Positions 14,569 to 26,547 of a DNA stretch of 64,000 nt are shown here, piece by piece. This DNA is from Vespula vulgaris (Eukaryota > Arthropoda > Insecta > Hymenoptera > Vespidae). The position numbers and the translations under genes were made by a program. The notes beneath the pieces were generated by a model that saw only the letters and a list, made by a program, of their open reading frames with translations, was not told where the DNA came from and searched no databases. Numbering within the stretch: the first letter of the stretch is position 1; each line of letters opens with the position of its first letter. Location: positions 4,387,501 to 4,451,500 of the forward strand of contig NC_066594.1 in the NCBI RefSeq assembly GCF_905475345.1, written 5' to 3'.

Positions 14569-15229
14569 GGCGGGAGAAGAAGTATAAAATAGGTTGTCTC
14601 GAACTCGAATTTATCGATCGATAAGTTCATGACAATAAAATAATCACGCCGTTGTATAATTCTATTTCTTTTGTCTCTTTCCATTTTATTTTTCTTTACG
14701 TCATATCGCGAGGGATACGCAACTTGCTCGTTTATGGGCATATTCTCGTGTAGACGACACAAAAATCCAATATTAAAAGTCAGTGCGCTTCATCGAGGTA
14801 GCAGAGAATAATGTCGACCAACGAGGAATATGCCGGGAGATATTATGCAACGTATTTTGAGTTCGCCCTCGATTTACCAAGGAAAAGTAGAGTAATTTGT
14901 ACGCGGTAGACTGTAGAGTTTTTTTCTTCGCCTCTTCCTCTTTTCTTCGTTCTCTCACGTTTGATCTTTCTACTAAAATAAGAACAAAATATATGGAAAG
15001 ATCCGTAAGAGAAGTTATGAACGTGACAAGAAACTCCGTTCATTTGAAATCCAATTTTTCGTTTAACACGTTAAATGCCGCGTGGGTCCTTAAACCAACC
15101 TTAAAAGACCAACGTATTAATGGATTTCTGTTGCATCAGCCGAAGGAATGGATTATTACGGAGACGATCATTCTCCCATGAAATAACTTGGACGCCGATT
15201 TTACGGTAGGTAGATTTCTTCTCGAATGA

Positions 15230-15272
15230 GAGAAGAAGAAGAAGAAGAGAGAAAGAGAGAGAGAGAGAGAGA
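15230..15272. repeat. compound (GAA)n(GA)n tract
   Basis: Several GAA units grade into GA units. Confidence 0.9.
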
Positions 15273-15472
15273 ATGAAAGCACGCTCGTCGATAAAAGAAA
15301 AGTTCTTTCTTTCCTCTTTCTTTACCTTGTATTCTTCATCGTTCCTCTCTAACGACAATAAAGTCATTATATTTCTGAATGAAGTAATATCTTCCTCGAT
15401 AAAAAATCAAATCGATATAGAATAATTCAAATTTATTATAGATTATTAAGAATCGTTTATTAAAAAGTAAAA

Positions 15473-15501
15473 GAGAGAGAGAGAGAGCGAGAAAGAGAGA
15501 A
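15473..15501. repeat. GA-rich tract
   Basis: GA run with GC and AA interruptions. Confidence 0.9.
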
Positions 15502-16264
15502 AATTTCTTTGTTTCGGATTTAAAATTTGAATTTTGATAAAATAATTTCTATTTGATTTCAATGTTTTTCTACCGTAAACATTGCATATTATATCGAACT
15601 TAAAACCGTGAACTAATAAGATGATTCTCGACTATGAAGGTAAAAAATCGAATAATTAAAGATTATATATACACCGTCGATGTCGATATGAATCGAAATT
15701 CTTGATTAAATTTCAAATTAATACGAATGTCGAAGCTTTAAAGTAACATTTAAAAATATGTGAAATATCCAACGATAAATGTCATAAAAAATATAATTAC
15801 TTATATTAAATTTAGTTTCAATAAAATAACATATTTCTTTTTAATGAAATTCGATTATTCATATCGAAAAATATAAATTCGTTGTCAAGATTTTCATTCA
15901 ATAATTAGATTTATTTGACGTCCTCGTTATTGCAAAAGTAATGTAATTAAAAAAACGTAATAGTTCGTCATTTTGAGTAGAAAGAAAATTTCAAAAATCT
16001 TGATCGAAAGCAATTCATATATATATTACTCTTATATCAGAATATTATTTCTATGTTAATTGATTACCGTAGTAATTATCGTGAGTATAAAATTTTTTAC
16101 GCTAATATCTGTTTGTTGGGTATTTTTCATAGAACAAATTGTTTATAAAAAAGCTTTTCAATAGAATTTCGGATGGAAAAAATTTTTAATTTAATCTTCA
16201 AAATGCGTTCTATCAGACAAAGGAAAGTTCAATCTTATAAATAATACAAGTTTGTCAGAAAGAA

Positions 16265-16281
16265 AGAGAGAGAGAGAGAGA
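16265..16281. repeat. short (GA)n tract
   Basis: Short GA run flanked by AAAG units. Confidence 0.85.
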
Positions 16282-16713
16282 AAGAAATGAGAAAAAATGT
16301 TTTTTTTCTGCCCAAAAGTTATGACATTGCTCCTTCAAAGATTCTATATCCGAATGAAATAAAGTAATCGCCATACTAGAACGGATATCGCGTTACAGAT
16401 TCACGTATTCCATTTGTATTCATAAAAAGCTGATATATCTAGATATACCGAAAGGATTTGACAAATTCTGTTTCGAATTTGATCAATTTTCTCTTTGAGC
16501 TTGCGAAACGGATCATGTCAGTGAACTTCCTTAAAAAAATAAAAAAAGATAGTGATGACATCTTTCCTTCGATTCTATCTACTTTACCATCTACTTTTTT
16601 TTCGTTGAATCGAAATACCGGTTCGAATAGCCATCCTACTTAATCCACGATTAAACTCCGCTTCAGGCGTCATTACGCTCGAACCAAAGGACAGTGAGAT
16701 CCGCCATTGGGAT

Positions 16714-16785
16714 GTCCGTCGGATGGTTCGTCGGGAGGTTCGTCGGATGGTTCGTCGGGTGGTTCGTCGACTGGTTCGTTGGATA
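16714..16785. repeat. 12-bp minisatellite, six units
   Basis: Six tandem 12-bp units share the core GTTCGTCGG, with the last bases varying (GATG, GGAG, GATG, GGTG, GACTG-like, GATA). The first unit has a C in place of T and the last a T in place of C. The period is a multiple of three, so an open frame would read a four-residue repeat such as VRRM/VRRE, but no start or splice context makes it coding. Confidence 0.9.
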
Positions 16786-17866
16786 GAAGCGCGATCGATT
16801 TCCCCTTTAAACTAGACTCTGACTCTTTGGCAATTCACTGACCATCCCAGAACCTTTCGTTTGACTAAATGCCGGCTTTATCACTGTCGCACTGTCGCGT
16901 CTGTCTCTGCACCTGATTCTTTCTAATTCCAGTTCTACTTTCTACAACGAATTCCTTACATGACTTCTCTATATTTGACAATTTTCACGCATACTTTATA
17001 TAATATTCATAGTAGAAATATTCTTCAATTTTACGAATAAAAACAATTAGATTTTTAAGTAATTAATTTGTTTACTCTGTGTCTAATGACGTGTTAACTA
17101 TCGAAACTTGTTTTCCGATGAAAAACAAGATGCGAATAAAACGGACCTTTCTTTCTGTTTTTATTGCATTTATCGAATGGTTTGTTTTTTGATTTCATAC
17201 AGAGCTTTTTCCAAAATCATACTTTTACAACTTTAGATTTGTAAAAGCGAGTTAAAGTACCTTTAATGCCAATGAAAAAGTTTTAACTTTGCGAAACATG
17301 GAAAAAGCTCAAAACCAAATCAATATATAGAGAAAAAGTCCATTTGAATGCATGAAAAATCACGAAATTTTCCTAATGAGCGTCTAAAAACGAATTCGCG
17401 ATTAACTTCATAAGATCGTATATTAAAAAAAAAAAAGAACAGGCGACTTTGCCATCGGTGTCATTTAAAAGTCGTATGTTTCTGAGTCTAATTAAATTTT
17501 CCCTACCATTGCAGTATATAAAATTGAAAAAGTGACGATAGGGTTGTTTGTAAGTAGAAAACCAAATTAAATCGAGAATCGAATTATGCAGAGCTCTGAG
17601 AGATCTATAAAGACACAATACTTTAAAACGCTTTTTGAAAACAGTTTTGTTTTAATTTCTAAACCTCTATTTTCTTAGTCTTTTATTTCTTATAAGACTG
17701 AAAGTTCATTGTATATGTCGATGAATTTTTTGTATAAAAAATAATTTAGTGATGTGAATGTTCGAGACGAAAAAATAAAGTTTAATAAAAAATTATTAAT
17801 TCAAAATCTAAATCTTAAGTAAATAATGTGAATCATTAAGATCAAAGCGATTGTTAAGGAGAAATT

Positions 17867-17870
<4 letters not shown>

Positions 17871-17914
<44 letters not shown>
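17871..17914. repeat. (GA)22 microsatellite
   Basis: The longest uninterrupted GA run in the window, 44 bases. Confidence 0.97.
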
Positions 17915-17917
<3 letters not shown>

Positions 17918-19258
17918 CGTATGCATCAAAAATATAAAAACAAAGAAGGAAAAATATAAGAGAAAAACGAATGAATACAGAAACAAATGAGAAAGGCAAC
18001 AAAAACATGGGGACGTGATAGAAAGGGTCGACATTTTTTCGAAAGTTAAAGCCAACCGAGCTTATAGATAATCGATCGAGATCGTCCTATATCGAACGCG
18101 AACTATTTCCAGACTCAATTTGTGCTTCGGTGATATCATGTACTATCCTTGTCGGTAATATCTAGATTCGTTGTCTATGGCGACAATTTAATATTTTCAC
18201 AAGTAGTACGAACGATTTCATTCAACTATGAATAAATTATTTCTTTAAAAAAATCGACATCGTCGCGCTTGTGCAGAACAGTATAACGTATCGGAAAAAT
18301 TAAAGAGTATGATTATTTAACAATTCATTTCAATAATGTATAAATGATACATTTCTAATATTTTTTTCGCAAAATTTAACTCAATGATTTTTCATTTTGT
18401 GAATAAATCCAAAGGGAACGATTAATGTATGTTAATAGTAATGAACATTTTAAAAGATTAATAGAGTTTAACAATTTTTTAAAGTTCTTTACTTACAATA
18501 AATGTAACACATATAATATTATTATCATAACATTTGTGAACCTAATCATTAAAATTAATAATATTTAAAATATAATAGATCTACATAAAAATCACATTTC
18601 TGAATTTCTGTAATCACAATATTGTACATATGTTCATAATATTGATATTGGAATAAGGAAATAAATTCATTACGCGTGTGAAATAAATAGAAATAGAATA
18701 AAAAAAATATAGATCTACTCTTATATATTTCGATAAATTTTTATTGATTTTTTTTTTATACATTGGGTTAGCTATAAAAATATTAAATCGATAATATTCA
18801 TAAAAAATTTTCATGATTCGACAAAACAATAAAAATTTATTCCTTCTTAGATCAGTTTTATATTATATTTCATCTAATTTAATTTTTTCGAAGAAATATT
18901 AATTACTTTAATAATTGAGGCTTCCTATCAGTTTATTCATATCGAGACGACTTTACTTCAAGTGGTGGCCCTGCTATTTCAATTACAAATTACGAATTGG
19001 GTCTTCGATTACCATTTTACTTCTTCCGCCGATTCTTTCATCTCTTTCGTTTCATCGTCGATTTCTCCTAGCACGCGCGTTTACGAAGCGCGATCCTTCT
19101 TGGCCGCGAAGGGTGAATTTTTAAAGAGCTCCAGGTACAGGGGCAGTGATTTGAAAGTTTCGAGAACGACGAGTAGAAAAGTTTTCAAAGGATGAAGGTG
19201 GAGAAAAGGAAAGAGGAAAATAGCTCACGGTAGGTTATGCTGAACGGAGCTTGTCGAC

Positions 19259-19290
19259 AGAGAGAGAGAGAGAGAGAGAGGAAGAGAGAA
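19259..19290. repeat. GA microsatellite
   Basis: Pure AG to about 19280, then degenerate purines. Confidence 0.95.
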
Positions 19291-19977
19291 AAAGTGAGAA
19301 AGGAGGGGAGAAGATTTTGCGAGGCACGAAAGCGGTACCTAGCCGTCTTCGGATATTCTCGGATAGTATCCTCTTGCTAGCTGGTTATATTCACTTGCTT
19401 ACCGTGGAAAACAAGAACGATGTGGAAGTACAAAGTTGAATCTCGGTGGTAGTGCTCGTCTGAATTTTCGCGATAAATCACCGGGATAAAATTTAAACTC
19501 CGCGATAAACTACCTTCGATTTTCTGCCTCTCTTTTCTCGTCCTCTTTCGTTCAGTCCAAAGAAAGCGGAATTCGTGAAGGCACCGAGGCATTAAATCGC
19601 GAAAGATAATCGACGCTTTTCCTCCTTCACCACGTCGCCATATTATAACGAATTTGCTCACGATCATAATCCCTAATGTTATTTGCATGCTACGTTAGCT
19701 CCGCTTCGATTACTCGGCAGCACAGTCGAAATTTTATTAAGCTACTCCGTGCTCCGAGGCTCGACAGTGAAAGCCGACGAAAATGTTAGAGAGATAAGGG
19801 AGGGGATGAAAGCGTACTGAAGAAGAAGGAAAAAGATGTGAAGGAGCAAGCTGGAGGTGGATAGAAGAGTAGAGACAGGACGTAGTAGAGGACGAAGGAC
19901 AAAGATTGAGCTTTTGCCTCTGGAGGAAAATTCAAGAGCGTGAAAGACTCCGTCGAGAAGGACGGTTCTCCATTCTA

Positions 19978-20012
<35 letters not shown>
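19978..20012. repeat. (CT)n microsatellite
   Basis: CT run in the orientation opposite to most tracts of the window. A GA tract lies about 250 bases downstream. Confidence 0.95.
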
Positions 20013-20262
20013 ATTCTATTCTCCTTTCTCTCCGCTTTCGTGTGTCCCGCGAGAACGTGTGCGTGTACGTTTATGCACGCGAGTATCACTATCTCGGAGG
20101 ACTGCTTCGCGAACGTTGGTGAATCCAATGTATCATCGTGCTAACAATACAAGGGAGAACACAAGGAGAAGCGAAAGAGGGATACAGAGGGGGAGAAGGA
20201 AGTTGTGGGATAAGCGTGAGAAGGTAGGCGAAACAAGAAATGGAAGGAGTGCGAAAAGGAGG

Positions 20263-20293
20263 AAGAGAGAGAGAGAGAGAAAGGGAGAGGGAG
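20263..20293. repeat. (GA)n tract
   Basis: GA run that is the approximate reverse complement of the CT run at 19978-20012. Confidence 0.9.
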
Positions 20294-20682
20294 TAGCTCG
20301 CATTACACCTTGGCAGACTTACCTCCCGCACCTACCACCACTTTGTTCATGGCGTTATTTATTACTTATTGAAGCGGTCTTGTAATTTCCTTCGTGATAT
20401 AGTACTCGCGGAAAAATAATATTGATCGCTTATAGGTACATTATGTATTATGGCGATTTCTATGCATACAGCGATGATGACAAAAATAATCTTGTTTTCT
20501 CATTCGTTCTCTCTTTTCCTTCTTTCTTTTCTTTTTCTTGTTTTGTTCATTGATGACTATTTCTTAATATACTTGAACGTTGATTGATATATTTATATCA
20601 TGATAAATATATGTATATTATGATATAAGATGTATAATTATCTTAAATTTATAAATGGATTATATAATAGTTTATACCCTAG

Positions 20683-20727
20683 CAAAGAAAGAAGGGGAAA
20701 GAGAAAGAGGGAGAGAGAGGGAGAGAG
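20683..20727. repeat. GA-rich tract
   Basis: Degenerate purine tract just before the (AT)20 run. Confidence 0.85.
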
Positions 20728-20757
20728 TCCTGATAGAATAAATATATTACTTCTTTT

Positions 20758-20760
<3 letters not shown>

Positions 20761-20800
<40 letters not shown>
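20761..20800. repeat. (AT)20 microsatellite
   Basis: Uninterrupted 40-base AT run. Confidence 0.97.
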
Positions 20801-20802
<2 letters not shown>

Positions 20803-20903
20803 CAACAAAATATATACACTCACACACTTTATGTTCTCCTCTTTCTGTCATTTTCCAGACAAAAGTCGATAGACAATATGCATGGACCGGACTTGTAGAT
20901 ACT

Positions 20904-20927
20904 ATGTACATACGTATGTATGTACAT
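20904..20927. repeat. 10-bp inverted repeat, 4-base spacer
   Basis: ATGTACATAC is followed after GTAT by its exact reverse complement. It lies about 100 bases from an (AT)20 run, so replication slippage of TA/TG-rich sequence may explain it. Confidence 0.8.
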
Positions 20928-21183
20928 TCGTTCACATTTAATGTACCGTACAACCTCGTCTCAATTATTCAGGCGGACGGGTTTACATCACGCTCGCCTC
21001 GTGCCACTCGTTTCGGACATTCGTTTCTTCCATTCGTTTCTTCCACGTTTTTGTGACTTGGAACTGTCCTACCTCGCGCTCGTTCATCATCGTTTTGTTT
21101 CCCTTCTATTTCACGTTTTTCTTCCGGTCCTACCGTTCTTCTTTCTCTTTATCCGTTTGCTTTTCATATACATACACGTATAT

Positions 21184-21202
21184 GTCGACTGTACGAGTCG
21201 AC
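21184..21202. repeat. 7-bp inverted repeat, 5-base loop
   Basis: GTCGACT and AGTCGAC flank GTACG, giving two GTCGAC words in a small hairpin. Confidence 0.75.
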
Positions 21203-22235
21203 TATATGTCAGTTTTCATCTTTACTTTCTAATTTTTCGAGTTCTTTCGTTGTGCTATATTTTGAGACGTTATGAGCGTCTCGATTTATGATGCTCTTTA
21301 TTGAAGTTTTTTTTTAAAATCCAACAAACAGTCTAAATATTTGATCGATTTGACCTTTTCGATTATAGTAAATCTTCTTTTCTGTTTTATCTTTGTCCAT
21401 TCGTCGTACTCTTATGAATAAAGAATGAATGAAAGATGTGGTTATAACTAAAATATTTCATCATGTCCATGCAATGTTGGATGAAGTATGACAGAGTTGA
21501 ACGTACAGTTCGTTGAATGACATACGGACAATAACAGCAGTATTGTGTAAAGACAGAATGGAGTGAAGTCGATGCTTGTTAAATATTACATTAAACGAAA
21601 TTACCGTTGCCACGATGCACGAAGTACGCGTACGACGTTACCGAACGGATAGAGGAAAACTACGTATATGGAAGCATTAGCAGCGCTTGCAGTGGAAAGG
21701 GTAAGAAGGAAAGACAAAGAAGAATTTCTTTTCAAATAATTGTGAGTTTAACAACCTTTTATGTAATAAGGCTCGTAGATATATAGTAGGAAGAAAATCT
21801 CCTAAACAAAAATAAATTTTAACAAAAAAAAGTTTATTGTTCCATACGACCATTGTTCAATTATTTTTTCCATGCTTCACTTCACGTCTAATCTAAACAC
21901 ACAATCTTCAATTTAATCGCTTATATATCAATGTGGATAACTATAATTATCAATTTTTTATTGTCTCTACAATTACCATTCAATCTAAATTTGCATGTTG
22001 CCTCTCTCACATACGTTCCAATGCTATTACCTAGCGAGCGAAGATCGTCGTAGGTGGCAAATTCGATCGAACATCGGTCTGTAATGAAATTCAATAGTAA
22101 ATCTCGGAATTACGTGACCTCGAGCTTTCGATAGATGCAAAATGAGGCTGAATACATATCGCTCTGCGGACGGAATCTGTCGAAGAGCAGCTTCCTACGT
22201 GTGGACATGGTAGTTTACCATATGTAGAGAGTAAC

Positions 22236-22266
<31 letters not shown>

Positions 22267-22320
22267 AAGAGGGAATGGGAAAGAGAAAGAGAGGGAGAGA
22301 GAAAGAGAGAAAGGGGAGGA
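22236..22320. repeat. GA-rich tract
   Basis: A pure AG core at 22236-22262 followed by about 60 bases of degenerate GA/GGGA purines. Confidence 0.92.
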
Positions 22321-25300
22321 TCTTCGCTATGACAGCGTGCAACGTAGCAACATACGCATCACATAAACCGGATTCCTGGTGTAACGTGCACTTACGCACG
22401 CGTTGGAATGGTGCCGAGTGCCTCTGGTCACTGATGGGAAGTTGGTATTCCACCGGGGTTGAAGGACATCGCAGGAGGATGGGAAGGATAAAGCCGCCGT
22501 TGCCGCCGTCTCCACCACGACCACCTACCATCGAGAATAGCCGGAGGGAGGTAACAGAGACTCCAGCGTGGAGCGGTTTAAAATTTCGCAATCCGACTAG
22601 AGGTAAACGATACTCGGGTCAGAGCTCATGAATATTTCAAGCTGTTTCGATACAGGAAATAGGAATACATCCTCCAACTACGATAACGTTGGGCCCCTTT
22701 GCACGAACTCCGCTATTTTTTCGTTTTTATTTATTTTCTTTTTTTCTTTTTTCTTTTTATATAACGATTTCCCTTTCGAAGAATAGACGATAGGTACAAG
22801 TGAAAATATTTTTCACGATTTATCGTAATTTTTTGTTGTCGTACATAATATTTAATGTACCTTAATTAGTAACAGAGAAGGACATTAATTTGGATAGGGT
22901 CCTTATTATTGTTTCAATTCTACGTTGCTGGTACCTTTTTTCGAAGAAGTATACTTCACGAAGAAAACTCTTTGCTAACAACAAACACTACGGACAATGC
23001 GTACTTCTTTCTTCGACAGTCCATCCGGTCTATTTCGCGCTAACGTAGCTACAAACACGAGCGGTTTTAATGCTCGACACACGTTTCGTCTTTCGTAAGA
23101 CGTACGGAACATAAACTCGTCTCGTGAACTGTCCGCTTTACGAGCACATATTTTTTCGAATGCCTTGAAACCTTCACAAAAGAAAGATAGTAAGCGTCGC
23201 GTTTTACATTTCCAGAATTGAAATTCTTAAAAATACAAATTTGTATGCAAGTTAATAAACAATTATAGAGGACTTGGAGAGAACTCTGAGGATCAATCGA
23301 TACATTGATCGTTGTCTTCACCGAAGCGACGGAATCGGGCAAGCGGCCCTGTCATCTGTTAATTGATAGGTGCAGGATTGAACGGACAAAAGGAGACACG
23401 CTGTTCCGCTTCAAACCACGTAACGTTAATGAAGGAAGGTCAAAAGGTCATATGCTCATTTAGGGTACTGTGAATTCATTGTAATTGCGTATCTCCGATT
23501 TCAATCGCAAAGAAACGATTACATTCGTCTTGCGAGTTTAATCGATGGTCCTCGACATTGTCAGTTTCAAGTTTTGCACTATACCCATGTAGTTTAACAA
23601 CTTCCGAATATGCTTTCATCCTTTGTTAAAGGATCGGAGTGGCCCTTTGATAGTACCTTATTAAGACTAACTAACGCAACAGCGAGTGCACTAATAAAGT
23701 TATGTTTTCGGCTTTCGCAGTAACAATGTATAGTATGTACGCTCTATATCTCGATGCGAAGAACTCTTCGCGACAAGCATAAAGATGCTCTTCTCAACAA
23801 TTAGATTTCAATTGTGTACTTGAGTTATCTTTCATAATGGAACCTAAGAAGTCCACCTTCTGGTGTATCAGAATCTAGAATGATCTTGAGGATTCATGCT
23901 CATACTCGATAGTTTTTCATCAATGCCACTTTCAAATTTAATAATAACAAATAAAAAGCGTTAATTACAGATTATTTAGTTATATCATCTGATCACAGCG
24001 TATTTTTAATATAATGGAAAAACCAACGAACTTATAATACATACATACCTATACATTTTTACTTAAGTCGAAAATAATAAATTGATGAAAGAAAAAATGT
24101 TCTTTTTCTTTTGTAGAAAAGAAAATAATAAATGGAAGACGATAAAAGTTTTTGGTCATTTTTTAAGTTTTGGTCAAAATTTGTTTTCAAGAAATGACAT
24201 CTCTCTCTTTCTTTCTAAAAAAAAGTAAAAGACTTGTCCGTAAAAAGGAAAAAGGAATGAGCAAGAAAGCTTTTTGGAAAAAGCATGCGTGTGCAAACGA
24301 GCCGAAATAAAATGAGGAACAAAAATAGACAGAAGTAAAACTGAAAAAGAAGTTGCAAGTGTGGAAGATGTCGGAAAAGTTTGGATTTTGAGCTTACGAG
24401 CTGCGGAGGATAAATTTATGTCGCAACTTTCACCAGGAACCAAATGTGCTGAGATCCGGGTATTATATATAGTCTTCGAGCTAAGGGAAAAGGTAGTTTA
24501 TCCTTCGGCAGACAACGTTGGAACGTAATGGACGCCACTTCGAAAATACACTTTCGTTTCGTCGTTTTTCTGTCGAGAAAAGGTCTATTCGTGAAATCTT
24601 CCAATCGACTTTAAATAAAACTTTTTTAATACAAGGAAAGCATTTTTCGTTGTAATAAATTTCATTTAATTAGAACAATTTGATATTTGTCGTATTCTTC
24701 TTTTCTTACTTCTTTCTCACTGTTGCAACAACTGTTTGTAACAAAGAAAAACTAATATTGTAGAAATCATAAGCTTTGAATTTATTTAAAGTATACAAAC
24801 AATATTATACGGTGTGTGAATTTCTTCTACCCTCTTTGATAAATGTAATTCCTTACTTAAGCAAATTCAGGTCATCCGAGCAAACTTCATTCATTCAGGG
24901 TCACGTACGCAATCATTTTGAGATCTTCGAAAATATACAAACTTTAACCCGAATATAAAACTATGAATTGAAAATCGGTAGATTGAAATTTTATTCATTC
25001 GATTCGAATCAATGGAGTCCGTTTTTCAAACATATTATCTCTAACTATTAACTGAACAAAGAGAAAAAATATTATTTATAATAATTACGTGCAATAATAA
25101 AAAAATATATATTAATATATTTTATATAAATATATAAAATAATTAAGTACCATGAATAATATAAGAAGATCAGCTGCTCAGGTTTTTGAAAGATGAATCA
25201 TTTCGGCAAAAAACTTTGAATTGTAAAGATGTCACACATAAATATTATCTAATATCTAAATATATTGTTTGTTCATCTAAATATATAAATATTATAAATA

Positions 25301-25745
25301 TTATATAAATAAGTATGTTTTTATATTTTTGTATTCTTTTTCTCATTTTTTTTGCTATTAAAAAACTTTATAGTCTATGGATTTTATTTACATTTCTTTT
25401 CCATGTTTAAATGCACTTTAAACGAATATATGCACTCGTAACAAAATAAGCTGTAAGATTAAGAATAATGCATTTTAAATTATACTTTTAACATATTCTA
25501 ACAAAGTATTTTATAAGACATCTTTTTATATATTTTTAAAAGTATCTTCACATCGAAGGAAAATGAAGTGAAGAGAAAGAGTTTCTCAAGGTTGATCGTT
25601 ATTATTATTTTTATCTTAGTAATGTATTTACGTAAGACGATATAATATATGAAGAACGTTCAGTGATGATGAAAAGTTTAAGTTACGCAGACGAAAAGGG
25701 GTTATGCAGAGACGTAGATAAAGAGAGGGATAGATAGATGGATAA

Positions 25746-25764
25746 AGAGAGAGAGAGAGAGAGA
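25746..25764. repeat. short (GA)n tract
   Basis: Short pure GA run. Confidence 0.88.
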
Positions 25765-26495
25765 AGGGGAGAGACAAAGAGTAGGGAGAATTCTGAAGGT
25801 ACACCAACGTGCCGCCGTACAAACGCTTTACATATTCATGATGTAGCCTCATGGACGTGCACTCTGAAATCACGAAATTCGGCAACCTCATCGTCGATTC
25901 AGAATTGTTACAGGATCGTTGAACCTGATTCGCATCATCGAATTTTTCGTTTTCTTCAATTTTTCTCTCTTTTTTTTTTTTATATGCGCTGCTTTTAAAT
26001 CACTGATCGGTATAGTTTCAAACGAACAAGATTTTTATTCGTGTACTATTTCAAATTTGGAAAGTTGACTCGATTTCTTTGATTTCCCTTTGTTTCATTT
26101 TCCCTTGTTTTCTATCTAGAGAATAAGCATCACAAATATATCATATCAAGCAATAGCTGACATAGTTAGTTTATAAAATTTTGAATTGTATTAAAAAAAA
26201 TATTCTAATTCTAAATAAATAATCGTATTGAATGCAAGGATTTTATTTATGACGCCGAGGATATCGTGATAAATTTATCAAGTGTGGATATTAAATTTAC
26301 ACTTGATAAGTTAAATGTAATATTAAATCGCATGAATGTATTAATCAAAGGTTATCTGAGAATAAAATCAGATAAACAGATAAAAAAACCAATACGGTTA
26401 CGAGTTATCTTCGGTCATTGGCACATCTGGATCAGAGCCACGGTATATCGATTTCATTCCAAAATGTAGCCCGACTGACCGACTTCTATCCTTGC

Positions 26496-26498
<3 letters not shown>

Positions 26499-26546
<48 letters not shown>
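26499..26546. repeat. (TA)24 microsatellite
   Basis: Uninterrupted 48-base TA run, the longest AT-type microsatellite here. Confidence 0.97.

Positions 26547-26547
<1 letters not shown>

Larger units (their letters stand above)
13340..22100. other. AT-rich noncoding stretch with inverted repeats and minisatellite
   Basis: No gene is supported. Structured elements are the E-box palindromes at 13596-13639, the 12-bp minisatellite at 16714-16785, a 44-bp GA run at 17871-17914, a TC/GA opposed pair between 19978 and 20293, an (AT)20 run at 20761-20800, and two inverted repeats near 20.9 and 21.2 kb. 13750-14400, 15520-16250 and 18180-18900 are plain AT-rich sequence in which I see nothing. Confidence 0.5.

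Noticed and set aside
22091..22631. Opposed frames of 166 and 118 codons
   Set aside because: Both strands are open across a GC-richer patch and a GA repeat. Neither shows a recognised domain, and the minus frame has a long Leu/Ser repeat.
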